Positions 1 through 13,000 of a DNA stretch of 64,000 bases are shown here, one piece after another. The DNA comes from Eucommia ulmoides (Eukaryota; Streptophyta; Magnoliopsida; Garryales; Eucommiaceae): the NCBI GenBank assembly GCA_016647705.1, contig CM028330.1:36908775-36972774 (forward strand). The letters run 5' to 3'. Positions within the stretch are counted from its first letter, which is position 1; each line of letters starts with the position of its first letter. The notes below the pieces were generated by a model, which was given only the letters and a program-made list of their open reading frames with translations, did no database searches and was not told the DNA's origin. Position numbers and translations under genes: made by a program.

Positions 1-69
1 TTGTTTCCACCAAAAAAAAAAAAAGGGGGTATTTTTCGTCCGAAATGGACACTATTCATTTTTCAGGTC

Positions 70-613
70 AAAGTTGGTCTTGTTGGGCATTTTGAGAGCG
101 TTTTGCAGAGAGGGGCGTTTCGACCCAAAACAGTGTTTTTTTTCGGCCGAAATAGGCACGGTTGAATTACTTAGTCGAACTTGGTCTTTTGGTATTTTCG
201 GGGCATTTTGGACAGATGGTCGTTTCAACCCAAACAAGTGATATTTTTTGTCCGAAATGGACACAATTGAATTTTCGGGTCAACCTTGGTCTTTTTTGGC
301 ATTTTGGCCACATTTTGCACAAACGTTCGTTTCCACCCAAAAAACTGGTATTTTTCGTTTGAAACGGACGATGTTGAATTTTCTAATCAAACTTCAAATT
401 TTTAGGCCTTTCGTTGCTGTTTTTTCTCAAAAAGCCGTTTTCACCATAAAAGTGGTATTTTTCGTTCGACGTGGATGCATTTTATTTTTTCGGTCGATAT
501 TGGTCTTTTTGGGATCGTTTTGCTCAGTTGGTTTTTTCCACAAAAAAAAAAAAATGGAGAAAAAAAAAAGTGGTATTTTTCGTCCGAAATGGACACTATT
601 CAATTTTCAGGTC
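70..613 (+). repeat. Example pentamer A-B-C-D-E in the old array
   Basis: First complete five-monomer block, given as a type specimen: A 70-176 (107 bp), B 177-281 (105), C 282-388 (107), D 389-495 (107), E 496-613 (118, lengthened by its A-rich tract near 541-570). The boundaries are set just after the GTC that ends each AATTTTCGGGTC-like tail. The same A-to-E order is found, reversed, inside the young array after 40.4 kb, so the pentamer predates both arrays. Confidence 0.85.
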
Positions 614-1050
614 AAAGTTGGTCTTCTTGAGTATTTTGGGAGCGTTTTGCAGAGAGGGGCGTTTCGACCCAAAACAGTATTGTTTTTCGGCCGGAACAGG
701 CACAGTTGAATTATCTAGTCGAACTTGGTCATTTTGGGCATTTTAGGGGCGTTTTGCACAGATGGTCATTTCAGCCCAAACAACTAGTATTTTGTCTTCG
801 AAACGGACGATATTGAAGTTTCTAATCAAACTTCATATTTTTAGGCCTTTTGTTGGTGTTTTTTTTTTCTCAAAAAACCGTTTCCACCATAAAAGTGGTA
901 TTTTACGTTCAACATGGATGCATATTATTTTTTTGGTCGATATTAGTCTTTTTGGGATCGTTTTGCTCAGTTGGTTGTTTCCACAAAAAAAAAGAAAAAA
1001 AGAAAAGTGTTATTTTTCGTCTGAAACGGACACAATTCAATTATCAGCTC
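614..1050 (+). repeat. Example tetramer A-(B/C)-D-E in the old array
   Basis: Four monomers: A 614-720, B/C hybrid 721-827, D 828-938, E 939-1050. The second starts like type B (GCACAGATGGTCA, AGCCCAAACAA) and ends like type C (GGACGATATTGAAG, then TTTCTAATC). That is what an unequal exchange between neighbouring B and C monomers, deleting one monomer length, would leave. Tetramers of this form recur through 1-40 kb (for example around 1,051-1,490 and 2,240-2,690). Confidence 0.8.
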
Positions 1051-4000
1051 AAAGTTGGTCTGGTTGGGCAATTTGGGAGCGTTTTGCAGAGATTGGCGTT
1101 CTGACCCAAAACTGTGTTATTTTTCGTCCGGAACAGGCACAGTTGAATTATCTAGTCGAACTTGGTCCTTTAGGGCATTTTTGGGGCGTTTTGCACAGAT
1201 GGTCGTTTCAGCCCAAACAAGTGGTATTTTTTCTTCGAAACCGGACGATGGTGAATTTTCTAATCAAACTTCGTATTTTTAGGCCTTTTGTTGGTGTTTT
1301 TTTTCTCAAAAAGTTGTTTCCACTATAAAAGAGGTATTTTTCGTTCGACATGGATGCATTTTATTTTTTCGGTCAATATTGGTCTTTTTGGGAGCATTTT
1401 GCTTCGTTGGTTGTTTCCACTAAAAAAAAACAAAAAGAAAAAAAGAAAAAGAAAAGTGGTATTTTTCGTCCGAAACGGACACAATTCAATTTTCAGCTCA
1501 AAGTTGGTCTGGTTGGGCATTTTGGGAGCGTTTTGCGGAGATTGGCGTTTTGACCCAAAACTGTGCTATTTTTTGTCTAGAACAGGCACAGTTGAATTAT
1601 CTAGTCGAACTTGGTCCTTTAGGGCATTTTGGGGGTGTTTTGCACAGATAGTCGTTTCCGCCCAAACAAGTGATATTTTTCGTCCGAAACGGACACAATT
1701 GAATTTTTGGGTTTAACTTGGTCTTTTGTGGTATTTTAGGCACGTTTTGCTCAAAAGGTCGTTTCCACCCAAAAATTGGTATTTTTTCTTCGAAACGGAC
1801 AATGTTGAATTTTCTAATCAAACTTGGTTTTTTTGGGCCTCTTGTTGGTGTTTTTTCTGAAAAAGCCGTTTCCACCATAAAAGTGGTATTTTTCGTTCGA
1901 AACCCATTTGATTTTTTAGGTCGATGTTTGTCTGTTTCGGAGCATTTTGATTGTTGGCTGTTTCCACAAAAAAAAAAAAAAATGGTATTTTTCGTCCGGA
2001 ATGGATGCAATTCAATTTTCAGGAAAAGTTGGACTTTTTGGGCATTTTGGGAGCATTTTGCAAAGAGGGGCGTTTCGACCCAAAACTGTGTTGTTTTTCG
2101 TCCGGAATAGACACAGTTGAATTAACTAGTAATACTTGGTCCTTTTGGGCATTTTGGGGGCGTTTTGCCCAGATGGTCGTTTTAGCCGAAACAAGTGGTA
2201 TGTTTTCTTCGAAAACGGACAATGGTGAATTTTCTGATCAAACTTCGTATTTTTAGGCCTTTTGTTGGTTTTTTTTCTCTCAAAAAGCTGTTTCCACCAT
2301 AAAAGTGGTATTTTTCGTTCGACATGGATGCATATTATTTTTTCGATCGATATTGGTCTTTTTGGGAGTGTTTTGCTCAGTTGGTTGTTTCCACCAAAAA
2401 AAAAAAAAAAGTGGTATTTTCATCCGAAACGGACACAATTCAATTTTCAGCTCAAAGTTGGTCTTCTTGGGCATTTTGGGAGCGTTTTGCAAAGATTGGC
2501 GTTTTGACCCAAAACTGTGTTATTTTTCGTCCGGAATAGGCACAGTTGAATAATCTAGTCGAACTTTGTGCTTTTGGGCATTTTGGGGGCGTTTTGCACA
2601 GATGGTCGTTTCAGTCCAAACAATTGGTATTTTTTCTTCAAAATGGACGATGTCGAATTTTCTAATCAAACTTCGTATTTTAGGCCTTTTGTTGGTCTTT
2701 TTTTTCTCAAAAAGCCGTTTCCACCATAAAAGTGGTATTTTTCGTTCAACATGGATGCATATTATTTTTTCGGTCGATATTGGTCTTTTTGGGATCGTTT
2801 TGCTCAGTTGGTTGTTTCCGTAAAAAAAAAAAAAAAAAAGTGTTATTTTTCGTCCGATACGGACACAATTCAATTTTCAGCTCAAAGTTGGTCTGATTGG
2901 GCATTTTGGGAGCATTTTGACCAAAAACTGTGTTATTTTTCGTCCGGAACTGGCACAGTTGAATTATCTAGTCGAACTTGGTCCTTTAGGGTATTTTGGG
3001 GGTGTTTTGCACAGATGGTCGTTTCAGCCCAAACAAGTGATATTTTTCGTCCCAAACAGACACAATTGAATATTTAGGTATAACTTGGCCTTTTTTGGCG
3101 TTTTAGGCGCGTTTTGCTCAAAAGGTCGTTTCCACCCAAAAAATTGGATTGTTTTCTTCGAAACAGGCAATGTTGAATTTTCTAATCAAACTTAGTCTTT
3201 TCGGGCCTTTTGTTGGCGTTTTTTCTCCGAAAGTTTTTTCCACCATAAAAGTGGTATTTTTCGTTCGAAATGGATCCATTTGATTTTTCTGGTCGATATT
3301 TGTCTTTTTGGGAGCGTTTTGATTGTTGGCTTTTTCAACAACAAAAAAAAAATGGTATTTTTTCGTCCGGAACGGACACATTTCAATTTTCAGGTCATAG
3401 TTGGTCTTTTTGGGCATTTTGGGAGCGTTTTGAACAGAGGGGCGTTTCGATCCAAAACTTTGTTGTTTTTCGTCTGAAATAGGCACAGTTGAATTATCTA
3501 GTCGAACTTGGCCTTTGGGGCATTTTGGGGACGTTTTGCACAGATGGTTGTTTCAGCCAAAACAAGTGTTATTTAACGTCGAAGATGGACTCAATTGAAT
3601 TTTCGGGTCGAACTTGGTATTTTTTGGCATTTTGGGCGCGTTTTGCACAAATGTTTGTTTCCACCCAAAAAACTGGTATTTTTTGTCTGAAACAAACGAT
3701 GTTTAATTTTCTAATGAAACTTCATATTTTTAGGCCTTTTGTTGATGTTTTTTCTCAAAAAGCCGTTTCCACCATAAAAGTGGTATTTTTCGTTCAACAT
3801 GGATGCATATTATTTTTTCGGTCGATATTGGTCTTTTTGGGAGCGTTTTGCTCAGTTGGTTGTTTCCACCAAAAAAAGAAAGAAAAGAAAAGTGTTATTT
3901 TTCGTCCGAAACGGACACAATTCAATTTTCAGCTCAAAGTTGGTTTGGTTTGGCATTTTTAGAGCGTTTTGACCCAAAACTGTGTTATTTTTCATCTGGA

Positions 4001-7000
4001 ACAGGCACAGTTGAATTATCTTGTCAAACTTGGTCCTTTAGGGCATTTTGGGGGCGTTTTGCACAGATGGATGTTTTAACCCAAACAAGTGATATTTTTC
4101 GTTCGAAACGGACACAATTGAATTTTTGGGTTTAACTTGGTCTTTTTTGGCATTTTAGGTGCGTTTTACTCAAAAGCTCGTTTCTACCCAAAAATTGGTA
4201 TTTTTTCTTCGAAACGGACAATGTTGAATTTTCTAATCAAACTTGGTTTTTTGGGCCTCTTGTTCGTGTGTTTTCTCAAGAAGCCGTTTCCCCCATAAAA
4301 GTGGTATTTTTCGTTCGAAATGGATCCATTTGATTTTTTAGGTCGATATTTGTCTGTTTGGGAGCATTTTGATTGTTGGCTGTTTCCACAAAAAAAAAAA
4401 TGGTATTTTTCGTCCGGAACGAACGCAATTCAATTTTCAGGTAAAGTTTGACTTTTTGGGCATTTTGGAGCGTTTTGCAGAGAGGGGCGTTTCGACCCAA
4501 AACTGTGTTGTTTTTTGTCTGGAATAAGCACAGTTGAATTATCTAGTCAAACTTGGTCCTTTGGGGCATTTTGCGCGCGTTTTACCCAGATGGTCGTTTC
4601 AGCCCAAACAAGTGGTACTTTTTCTTTGAAAACGGACGATGGTGAATTTTCTAATCAAACTTCGTATTTTTAGGCCTTTTGTTGGTGTTTTTTTTTCTCA
4701 AAAAGCCATTTCCACCATAAAAGTGGTATTTCTCGTTCGACATGGATGCATATTATTTTTCGGTCGATATTTGTCTTTTTGGGAGTGTTTTGCTCAGTTG
4801 GTTGTTTCCACCAAAAAAAAAGAAAAAAAGAAAAAGAAAAGTGGTATTTTTCGTCCGAAACAGACACAATTCAATTTTCAGCTCAAAGTTGGTCTTCCGG
4901 GGCATTTTGGGAGCGTTTTGGAGAGATTGGCGTTTTGACCCAAAACTGTGTTATTTTTCGCGGAAAAGGCACAGTTGAATTTTCTAGTCGAACTTTGTCC
5001 TTTTGGGCATTTTGGGGGCGTTTTGCACAGATGGTCGTTTCAGCCCAAACAACTTTTATTTTTTCTTCGCAATGGACGAGGTTGAACTTTCTAATCAAAC
5101 TTCGTATTTTTAGGCCTTTTGTTGGTCTTTTTTTTCTCAAAAAGCCGTTTCCACCATAAAAGTTGTATTTTTCGTTCAACATGGATGCATATTAATTTTT
5201 CGGTCGATATTGGTCTTTTTGGGATCGTTTTGCTCAGTTGGTTGTTTCCATAAAAAAAAAAAGTGTTATTTTTCGTCCGTTACGGACACAATTCAATTTT
5301 CATCTCAAAGTTGGTCTGGTTGGGCATTTTGGGAGCGTTTTGACCCAAAACTGTGTTATTTTTCGTCCGGAATAGACACAGTTGAATTATCTAGTCGAAC
5401 TTAGTCTTTTTGGGGATGCTGGGGACGTTTTGTACAGATGGTCGTTTTAGCCAAAAACAAGTGTTATTTGACGTCAAAGACGGACTCAATTGAATTTTCG
5501 GGTCAAACTTGGTCTTTTTTGGCATTTTGGGCGTGTTTTGCACAAATGTTCGTTTCAACCCAAAAAACTGGTATTTTTCGTCTGTAACAGACGATGTTGA
5601 AGTTTCTAATCAAACTTTGTATTTTTAGGCCTTTTGCTGGGTTTTTTTTTTCTCAAAAATCCGTTTCCACCATAAAAGTTGTATTTTTCGTTCGAAATGG
5701 ATCCATTTGATTTTTTAGGTCAATATTTGTCTTTTTGGGAGCGTTTTGATTGTTGGCTGTTTCCACAAAAAAAAAATGGTATTTTTCGTCCGGAACGGAC
5801 ACATTTCAATTTTCAAGTCATTCTTGGTCTTTTGGGGCATTTTGGGAGCGTTCCGAATAGAGGGGCGTTTGGACCCAACAAAGTGTTGTTTTTCATCTGA
5901 AACAGGCACAGGAGAATTATCTAGTCGAACTTAGTCTTTTTGGGGATTTTGGGGATGTTTTGCACAGACGGCCATTTAAGCCCAAACAAGTATTATTTGA
6001 CGTCGAAGACGGACTCAATTGAATTTTCGGGTCAAACTTGGTCTTTTTTGGCATTTTGGGCGCGTTTTGCACAAATGTTCGTTTCCACCCGAAAAACTGG
6101 TATTTTTCATCTGAAACGGACGATGTTTAATTTTCTAATGAAACTTCGTATTTTTAGGCCTTTTTGTTGGTGTTTTTTTTTCTTAAAAAACCGTTTCCAC
6201 CATAAAAGTGGTATTTTTCATTCGACATGGATGCATATTATTTTTTCGGTCAATATTGGTCTTTTTGGGATTGTTTTGCTCAGTTGGTTGTTTCCACCAA
6301 AAAAAAAGAAGAAAAAGAAAAAGAAAAGTATTATTTTTCGTCCGGAACGGACACAATTCAATTTTCAGCTCAAAGTTGGTCTTCTTGGGCATTTTGGGAG
6401 CGTTTTGCAGAGATTGGCGTTTTGACCCAAAACTGTGTTATTTTTCGTCCGGAATAGGCACAGTTGAATTATCTAGTCGAACTTTGTCCTTTTGGGCATT
6501 TTGGGGGCGTTTTGCACAGATTGTCGTTTCAGTCCAAGCAACTGGTATTTTTTCTTCGAAACGGACGATGTCGAATTTTCTAATCAAACTTCGTATTTTT
6601 AGGCATTTTGTTGGTCTTTTTTTCTCAAAAAGCCGTTTCTATCATAAAAGTGATATTTTTCGTTCGACATGGATGCATATTATTTTTTCGGTCGATATTG
6701 GTCTTTTTGGGATCGTTTTGCTCAGTTGGTTGTTTCCATAAAAAAAAAAAAGTGTTATTTTTCGTCCGATACGGACACAATTCAATTTTCAGCTCAAAGT
6801 TGGTCTGGTTGGACATTTTGGGAGCGTTTTGACCCAAAACTGTGTTATTTTTCGTCCGGAACAGGCAGGCACAGTTGAATTATCTAGTCGAACTTGGTTC
6901 TTTAGGGTATTTTGGGGGTGTTTTGCACAGATGGTCGTTTTAGTCCAAACAAGTGATATTTTTTGTCCGAAACAGACACAATTGAATTTTTGGGTTTAAC

Positions 7001-10000
7001 TTGGCCTTTTTTGGCGTTTTAGGCGCGTTTTGCTCAAAAGGTTGTTTCCACCCAAAAATTGGTATTTTTTATTCGAAACGGGCAATGTTGAATTTTCTAA
7101 TCAAACTTGGTCTTTTTGGGCCTTTTGTTGATGTTTTTTATCCGAAAGTCGTTTCCACCATAAAAGTGGTATTTTTCGTTCGAAATGGATCCATTTGATT
7201 TTTAGGTTAATATTTGTCTGTTTGGGAGCATTTTGATTGTTGGCTGTTTCCACACAAAAAAATGGTATTTTTCGTCCGGAACGGACGCAATTCAATTTTC
7301 AGGTAAAGTTGGTCTTTTTGGGCATTTTGGGAGCGTTTTGCAGAGAGGGGCGTTTCGACCCAAAACTGTGTTGTTTTTCATCTGGCACAGGCATAGTTAA
7401 ACTATCTAGCCGAACCTGGTCCTTTTGGGCCTTTTGGGGGCGTTTTGCACAGATGGTCGTTTCAGCCCAAACAAGTGGTATTTTTTCTTCGAAACAGATG
7501 ATGTTGAATTTTCTAATCAAACTTGGTCCTTTTTAGGCCTTTTTGTTGGTGTTTTTTTCTCAAAAAGCCGTTTCCACCGTAATAGTGGTATTTTTCGTTC
7601 GAAGCGGATGATGTTGAATTTTCTAATCAAACTTTTTATTTTTAGGCCTTTTGTTTGTCTTTTTGGGCATTTTGGGGACATTTTGCACAGATGGCCGTTT
7701 CAGCCCAAACAAGTGTTATTTTACGTCGAAGACGGACTCAATTGAATTTTCAGGTCATAGTTGGTCTTTTTGGGCATTTTCGGAGCGTTTTGAACAGAGG
7801 GGCGTTTCGACCCAAAAAAGTGTTGTTTTTCCTCTTAAACAGGCATAGTTGAACTATCTAGTCGAACTTGGTCTTTCTGGGCATTTTGGGGACGACTTGC
7901 ACAGAGGGCCGTTTAGGCCCAAACAAGTGATATTTTTCGTTCGAAACGGACACAATTGAATTTTCGGGTCAAATTTTGTGTTTTTGGGCACGTTTTGCTC
8001 AAAAGTTCATTTCCACCGAAAAAACTAGTATTTTTCATTGGAAACGGATGATATTGAATTTTCTAATCAAACTTGTTATTTTTAGGCCTTTTGTTGGTGT
8101 TTTTTTTCTCAAAAAGTCGTTTTCACCATACAAGTGATAGTTTTCATTCGAAATGGATGCATTTGATTTTTTGGGTCAATATTGGTCTTTTTTGGAGCGT
8201 TTTGCTTTGTTGGTTGTTTCCACCAAAAAAAAAAAAAAAGGGGTATTTTTCGTTCGAAATGGACACTATTCACTTTTCAGGTCAAAGTTGGTCTTGTTGG
8301 GCATTTTGGGAGCGTTTTGTAGAGAGGGGCGTTTCGACCCAAAACAGTGTTGTTTTTCGGCCGAAATAGGCACAGTTGAATTATTTAGTCGAACTTGGTC
8401 TTTTTTGGAATTTTTGGGGCGTTTTGCACAGATGGTCGTTTCAGCCCAAACAAGTGATATTTTTCGTCCGAAATGGACACAATTGAATTTTTGGATCAAA
8501 CTTGGTCTTTTTGGCATTTTGGTCACATTTTGCGCAAATGTTCGTTTCCACCCAAAAAACTGGTATTTTTCATTTGAAACGGACGATGTTGAATTTTCTA
8601 ATCAAACTTCGTATTTTTAGGCCTTTTGTTGGTGTTTTTTTTTTCTCAAAAAGCCGTTTCCACCATAAACGTGGTATTTTTCATCCGACATGGATGCATT
8701 TTATTTTTTCGGTCAATATTGGTCTTTTTGGGATCATTTTGGTCAGTTGGTTGTTTCCACAAAAAAAAAAGAAAAAGAAAAGTTTTATTTTTCGTCTGAA
8801 ACGGACACAATTCAATTTTCAACTCAAAGTTGGTCTGGTTGGTCATTTTGGGAGCGTTTTGCAGAGATTGGCGTTTTGACCTGGTTGGGCACTGTGTTAT
8901 TTTTTGTCCAGAACAGACACAGTTGAATTATCTTGTCGAACTTGGTCCTTTAGGGCATTTTTGGGGCGTTTTGCACAGATGGTCGTTTCAGCCCAAACAA
9001 GTGATATTTATCGTCCGAAACAGACACAATTGAATTGAATTTTTGGGTTTAACTTGGTCTTTTTTGGCATTTTAGGCGAGTTTTGCTCAAAAGGTCGTTT
9101 CCACCCAAAAAATTGGTATTTTTTCTTCCAAATGGACAATGTTGAATTTTCTAATCAAACTTGGTCTTTTTGGGCCTGTTGTTGGTGTTTTTTCTCAGAA
9201 AGTCGTTTCCACCATAAAAGTGGGACTTTTCGTTCGAAATGAATCCATTTGATTTTTTAGGTTGATATTTGTCTTTTTGGTAGCGTTTTGATTGTTGGTT
9301 GTTTCCCCAAAATAAAATAAAAAAATGGTATTTTTCGTCCAGAACGGACGCAATTTAATTTTCAAGTAAAAGTTGGTCTTTATTGGCATTTTGGGCGCGT
9401 TTTGCACAAATGTTCGTTTCCACCCAAAAAACTGGTATTTTTCTTCTGAAACGGGCGATGTTTAATTTGCTAATCAAACTTCGTATTTTTGGGCCTTTTG
9501 TTTGTGTTTTTTTCTCAAAAAGCCGTTTCCACTATAAAAGTGGTATTTTTCGTTCGACATGGATGCATATTATTTTTTCAGTCGATATTGGTCTTTTTGG
9601 GATCGTTTTGCTCAGTTAGTTGTTTCCATAAAAAATAAAAAAAAAAGTGTTATTTTTCGTCCGATACGGACACAATTCAATTTTTAGCTCAAAGTTGGTC
9701 TGGTTGGACATTTTGGGAGCGTTTTGACCCAAAACTGTGTTATTTTGGGAGTGTTTTGCATAGATGCTCGTTTCAGCCCAAACAAGTGATATTTTTCGTC
9801 CGAAATAGACACAATTGAATTTTTGGGTTTAACTTGGCCTTTTTTGGCATTTTAGGCGTGTTTTCCTCAAAAGGTCGTTTCCACCCAAAAAATTGGTATT
9901 TTTTCTTCGAAACGGGCAATGTTGAATTTTCTAATCAAACATGGTCTTTTTGGGCCTTTTGTTGGCATTTTTCTCCGAAAGCCGTTTCCACCATAAAAGT

Positions 10001-13000
10001 GGTATTTTTCGTTCGAAATGGATCCATTTGATTTTTTAGGTCGATATTTGTCTTTTTGAGAGCGTTTTGATTGTTGGCTGTTTCAACAACAACAAAAAAA
10101 AATTGTATTTTTCGTCCGGAACGGACACATTTCAATTTTCAGGTCATAGTTGGTCTTTTTGGGCTTTTTGGGAGCATTTTGAACAGAGGGGCGTTTCGAT
10201 CCAAAACTGTTTTGTTTTTCGTCTGAAACAGGCACAGTTGAATTATCTAGTCGAACTTGGTCTTTTTGGGCATTTTGGGGACGTTTTACACAGATGGCTG
10301 TTTCAGCCTAAACAAGTGTTATTTGACGTCGAAGACAGACTCAATTGAATTTTCGGGTCAAACTTGGTATTTTTTTGCATTGTGGGCGCGTTTCGCACAA
10401 ATGTTCGTTTCCACCCAAAAAACTGGTATTTTTTGTCTGAAACGGACGATGTTTAATTTTCTAATGAAACTTCGTATTTTTAGCCCTTTTGTTGATGTTT
10501 TTTCTCAAAAAGCCGTATCCAACATAAAAGTGGTATTTTTCGTTCGACATGGATGCATATTATTTTTTCCGTCGATATTGGTCTTTTTGCGAGCGTTTTG
10601 CTCAGTTGGTTGTTTCCACCAAAAAACAAAAAAAAAAACAAAAAAAGTGGTACTTTTCGTCCGAAACGGACACAATTCAATTTTCAGCTCAAAGTTGGTC
10701 TGGTTGGGCATTTTGGGAGCGTTTTGACCCAAAACTGTGTTATTTTTCGTCCGGAACAGGCACAGTTGAATTATCTAGTCGAACTTGGTCCTTTTGGGCC
10801 TTTTGGGGGCACTTTGCACAGATTGTTGTTTCCGCCCAAACAAGTAATATTTTTCGTCCGAAACGGACACAATTGAATTTTTGGGTTTAACTTGGTCTTT
10901 TTTGGCATTTTAGGTGCGTTTTGCTCAAAAGCTCGTTTCCTCCCAAAAATTGGTATTTTTCTTCGAAACGGACAATGTTGAATTTTCTAATCAAACTTGG
11001 TTTTTTTGGGCCTTTTGTTTGTGTTTTTTCTCAGAAAGCCGTTGCCACCATAAAAGTGGTATTTTTCATTCGAAATGGATCCATTTCATTTTTTAGGTCG
11101 ATATTTGTCTGTTTGGGAGCATTTTGATTGTTGGTTGTTTCCACAAAAAAAAAAAAAAAAAACGGTATTTTTTGTTCGGAACGGACGCAATTCAATTTTC
11201 AAGTAAAGTTGGTCTTTTTGGGTATTTTGGGAGCATGTTTCGACCCAAAACTGTGTTGTTTTTCGTCCGAAACAGGCACAGTTGAATTATCTAGTTGAAC
11301 TTGGTCCTTTTGGGCATTTTGGGGGCGTTTTGCACAGATAGTCGTTTCAGCCCAAACAAGTGGTATTTTTTCTTCGAAACAGACGATGTTTAATTTTCTA
11401 ATCAAACTTCGTATTTTTAGGCCTTTTGTTGGTATTTTTTTTTCTCAAAAAGCCGTTTCCACCATAATAGTAGTATTTTTCGTTCGAAATGGATGATGTT
11501 GAATTTTCTAATCAAACTTGTTATTTTTAGGCCTTTTGTTGGTCTGTTTGGGCATTTTGGGAATGTTTTGCACAGATGGCCGTTTTAGCCAAAACAAGTG
11601 TTATTTTACGTCGAAGACGGACTCAATTGAATTTTCAGGTCATAGTTGGTCTTTTTGGGCATTTTCGGAGCGTTTTGAACAGAGGGGCGTTTCGACCCAA
11701 AAAAGTGTTGTTTTTCCTCTGAAACAGGCACTGTTGAATTATCTAGTCGAACTTGGTCTTTTTGGGCATTTTAGGGACGTTTTGCACAGAGGGCCGTTTA
11801 TGCCCAAACAAGTGATATTTTTCTTTCGAAACGGACACAATTGAATTTTCGGGTCAAATTTTGTGTTATTGGGCACGTTTTGCTCAAAAGTTTGTTTCCA
11901 CCGAAAAAACTAATATTTTTCGTTGGAAACGTATGGTGATGAATTTTCTAATCAAACTTGTTATTTTTAGGCCTTTTGTTGGTGTTTTTTCTCAAAAAGT
12001 CGTTTCCACAATAAAAGTGATATTTTTCGTTCGAATGGATGCATTTGATTTTTTGGGTCAATATTGGTATTTTTTGGATCGTTTTGATCTGTTGGTTGTT
12101 TCCACCAAAAAAAAAAAAAGAAAAAGAAAAAAAAATGGTATTTTTCGTCCGTAATGTACACTATTCACTTTTCAGGTCAAACTTAGTCTTGTTGGGCATT
12201 TTTGGAGCGTTTTGCAGAGAGGGGCATTTCGACCCAAAACAGTGTTGTTTTTGGCTGAAATAGGCACAGTTGAATTATTTAGCCGAACTTGGTCTTTTTT
12301 GGAATTTTTGGGGCGTTTTGCACAGATGGTCGTTTCAGCCCAAACAAGTGATATTTTTCATTCGAAATGGACACAATTGAATTTTTGGGTCAAACTTGGT
12401 CTTTTTTGGCATTTTGGCCACATTTTGCACAAATGTTTGTTTCCACCCCAAAAACTGGTATTCTTCGTTTGAAATGGACGATGTTGAATTTTTTAATCAA
12501 ACTTCGTATTTTTAGGCCTTTTGTTGGTGTTTTTTCTCAAAAAGTCGTTTCCACCATAAAAGTGGTACTTTTTGTTCGATATGGATGCATTTTTTTTTCG
12601 GTCGATATTGGTCTCTTTGGGATCGTATTGCTCAGTTGGTTCTTTCAAAAAAAAAAAAAGTGGTATTTTTCGTCCAAAATGGACACTATTCAATTTTCAG
12701 GTCAAAGTCGGTCTTCTTGGGAATTTTGGGAGCGTTTTGCAGAGAGGGGCGTTTCGACCCAAAACAGTATTGTTTTTCGGCCGGAACAGGCACAGTTGAA
12801 TTATCTAGTCGAACTTGGTCATTTTGGGCATTTTTGGGGCGTTTTGCACAGATGGTCGTTTCAGACCAAACAACTAGTATTTTTTCTTCGAAACGGACGA
12901 TGTTGAAGTTTCTAATCAAACTTTGTATTTTTAGGCCTTTTGTTGGTGTTTTTTTTTTGTCAAAAAGCAGTTTCCACCATAAAAGTGGTATTTTACGTTC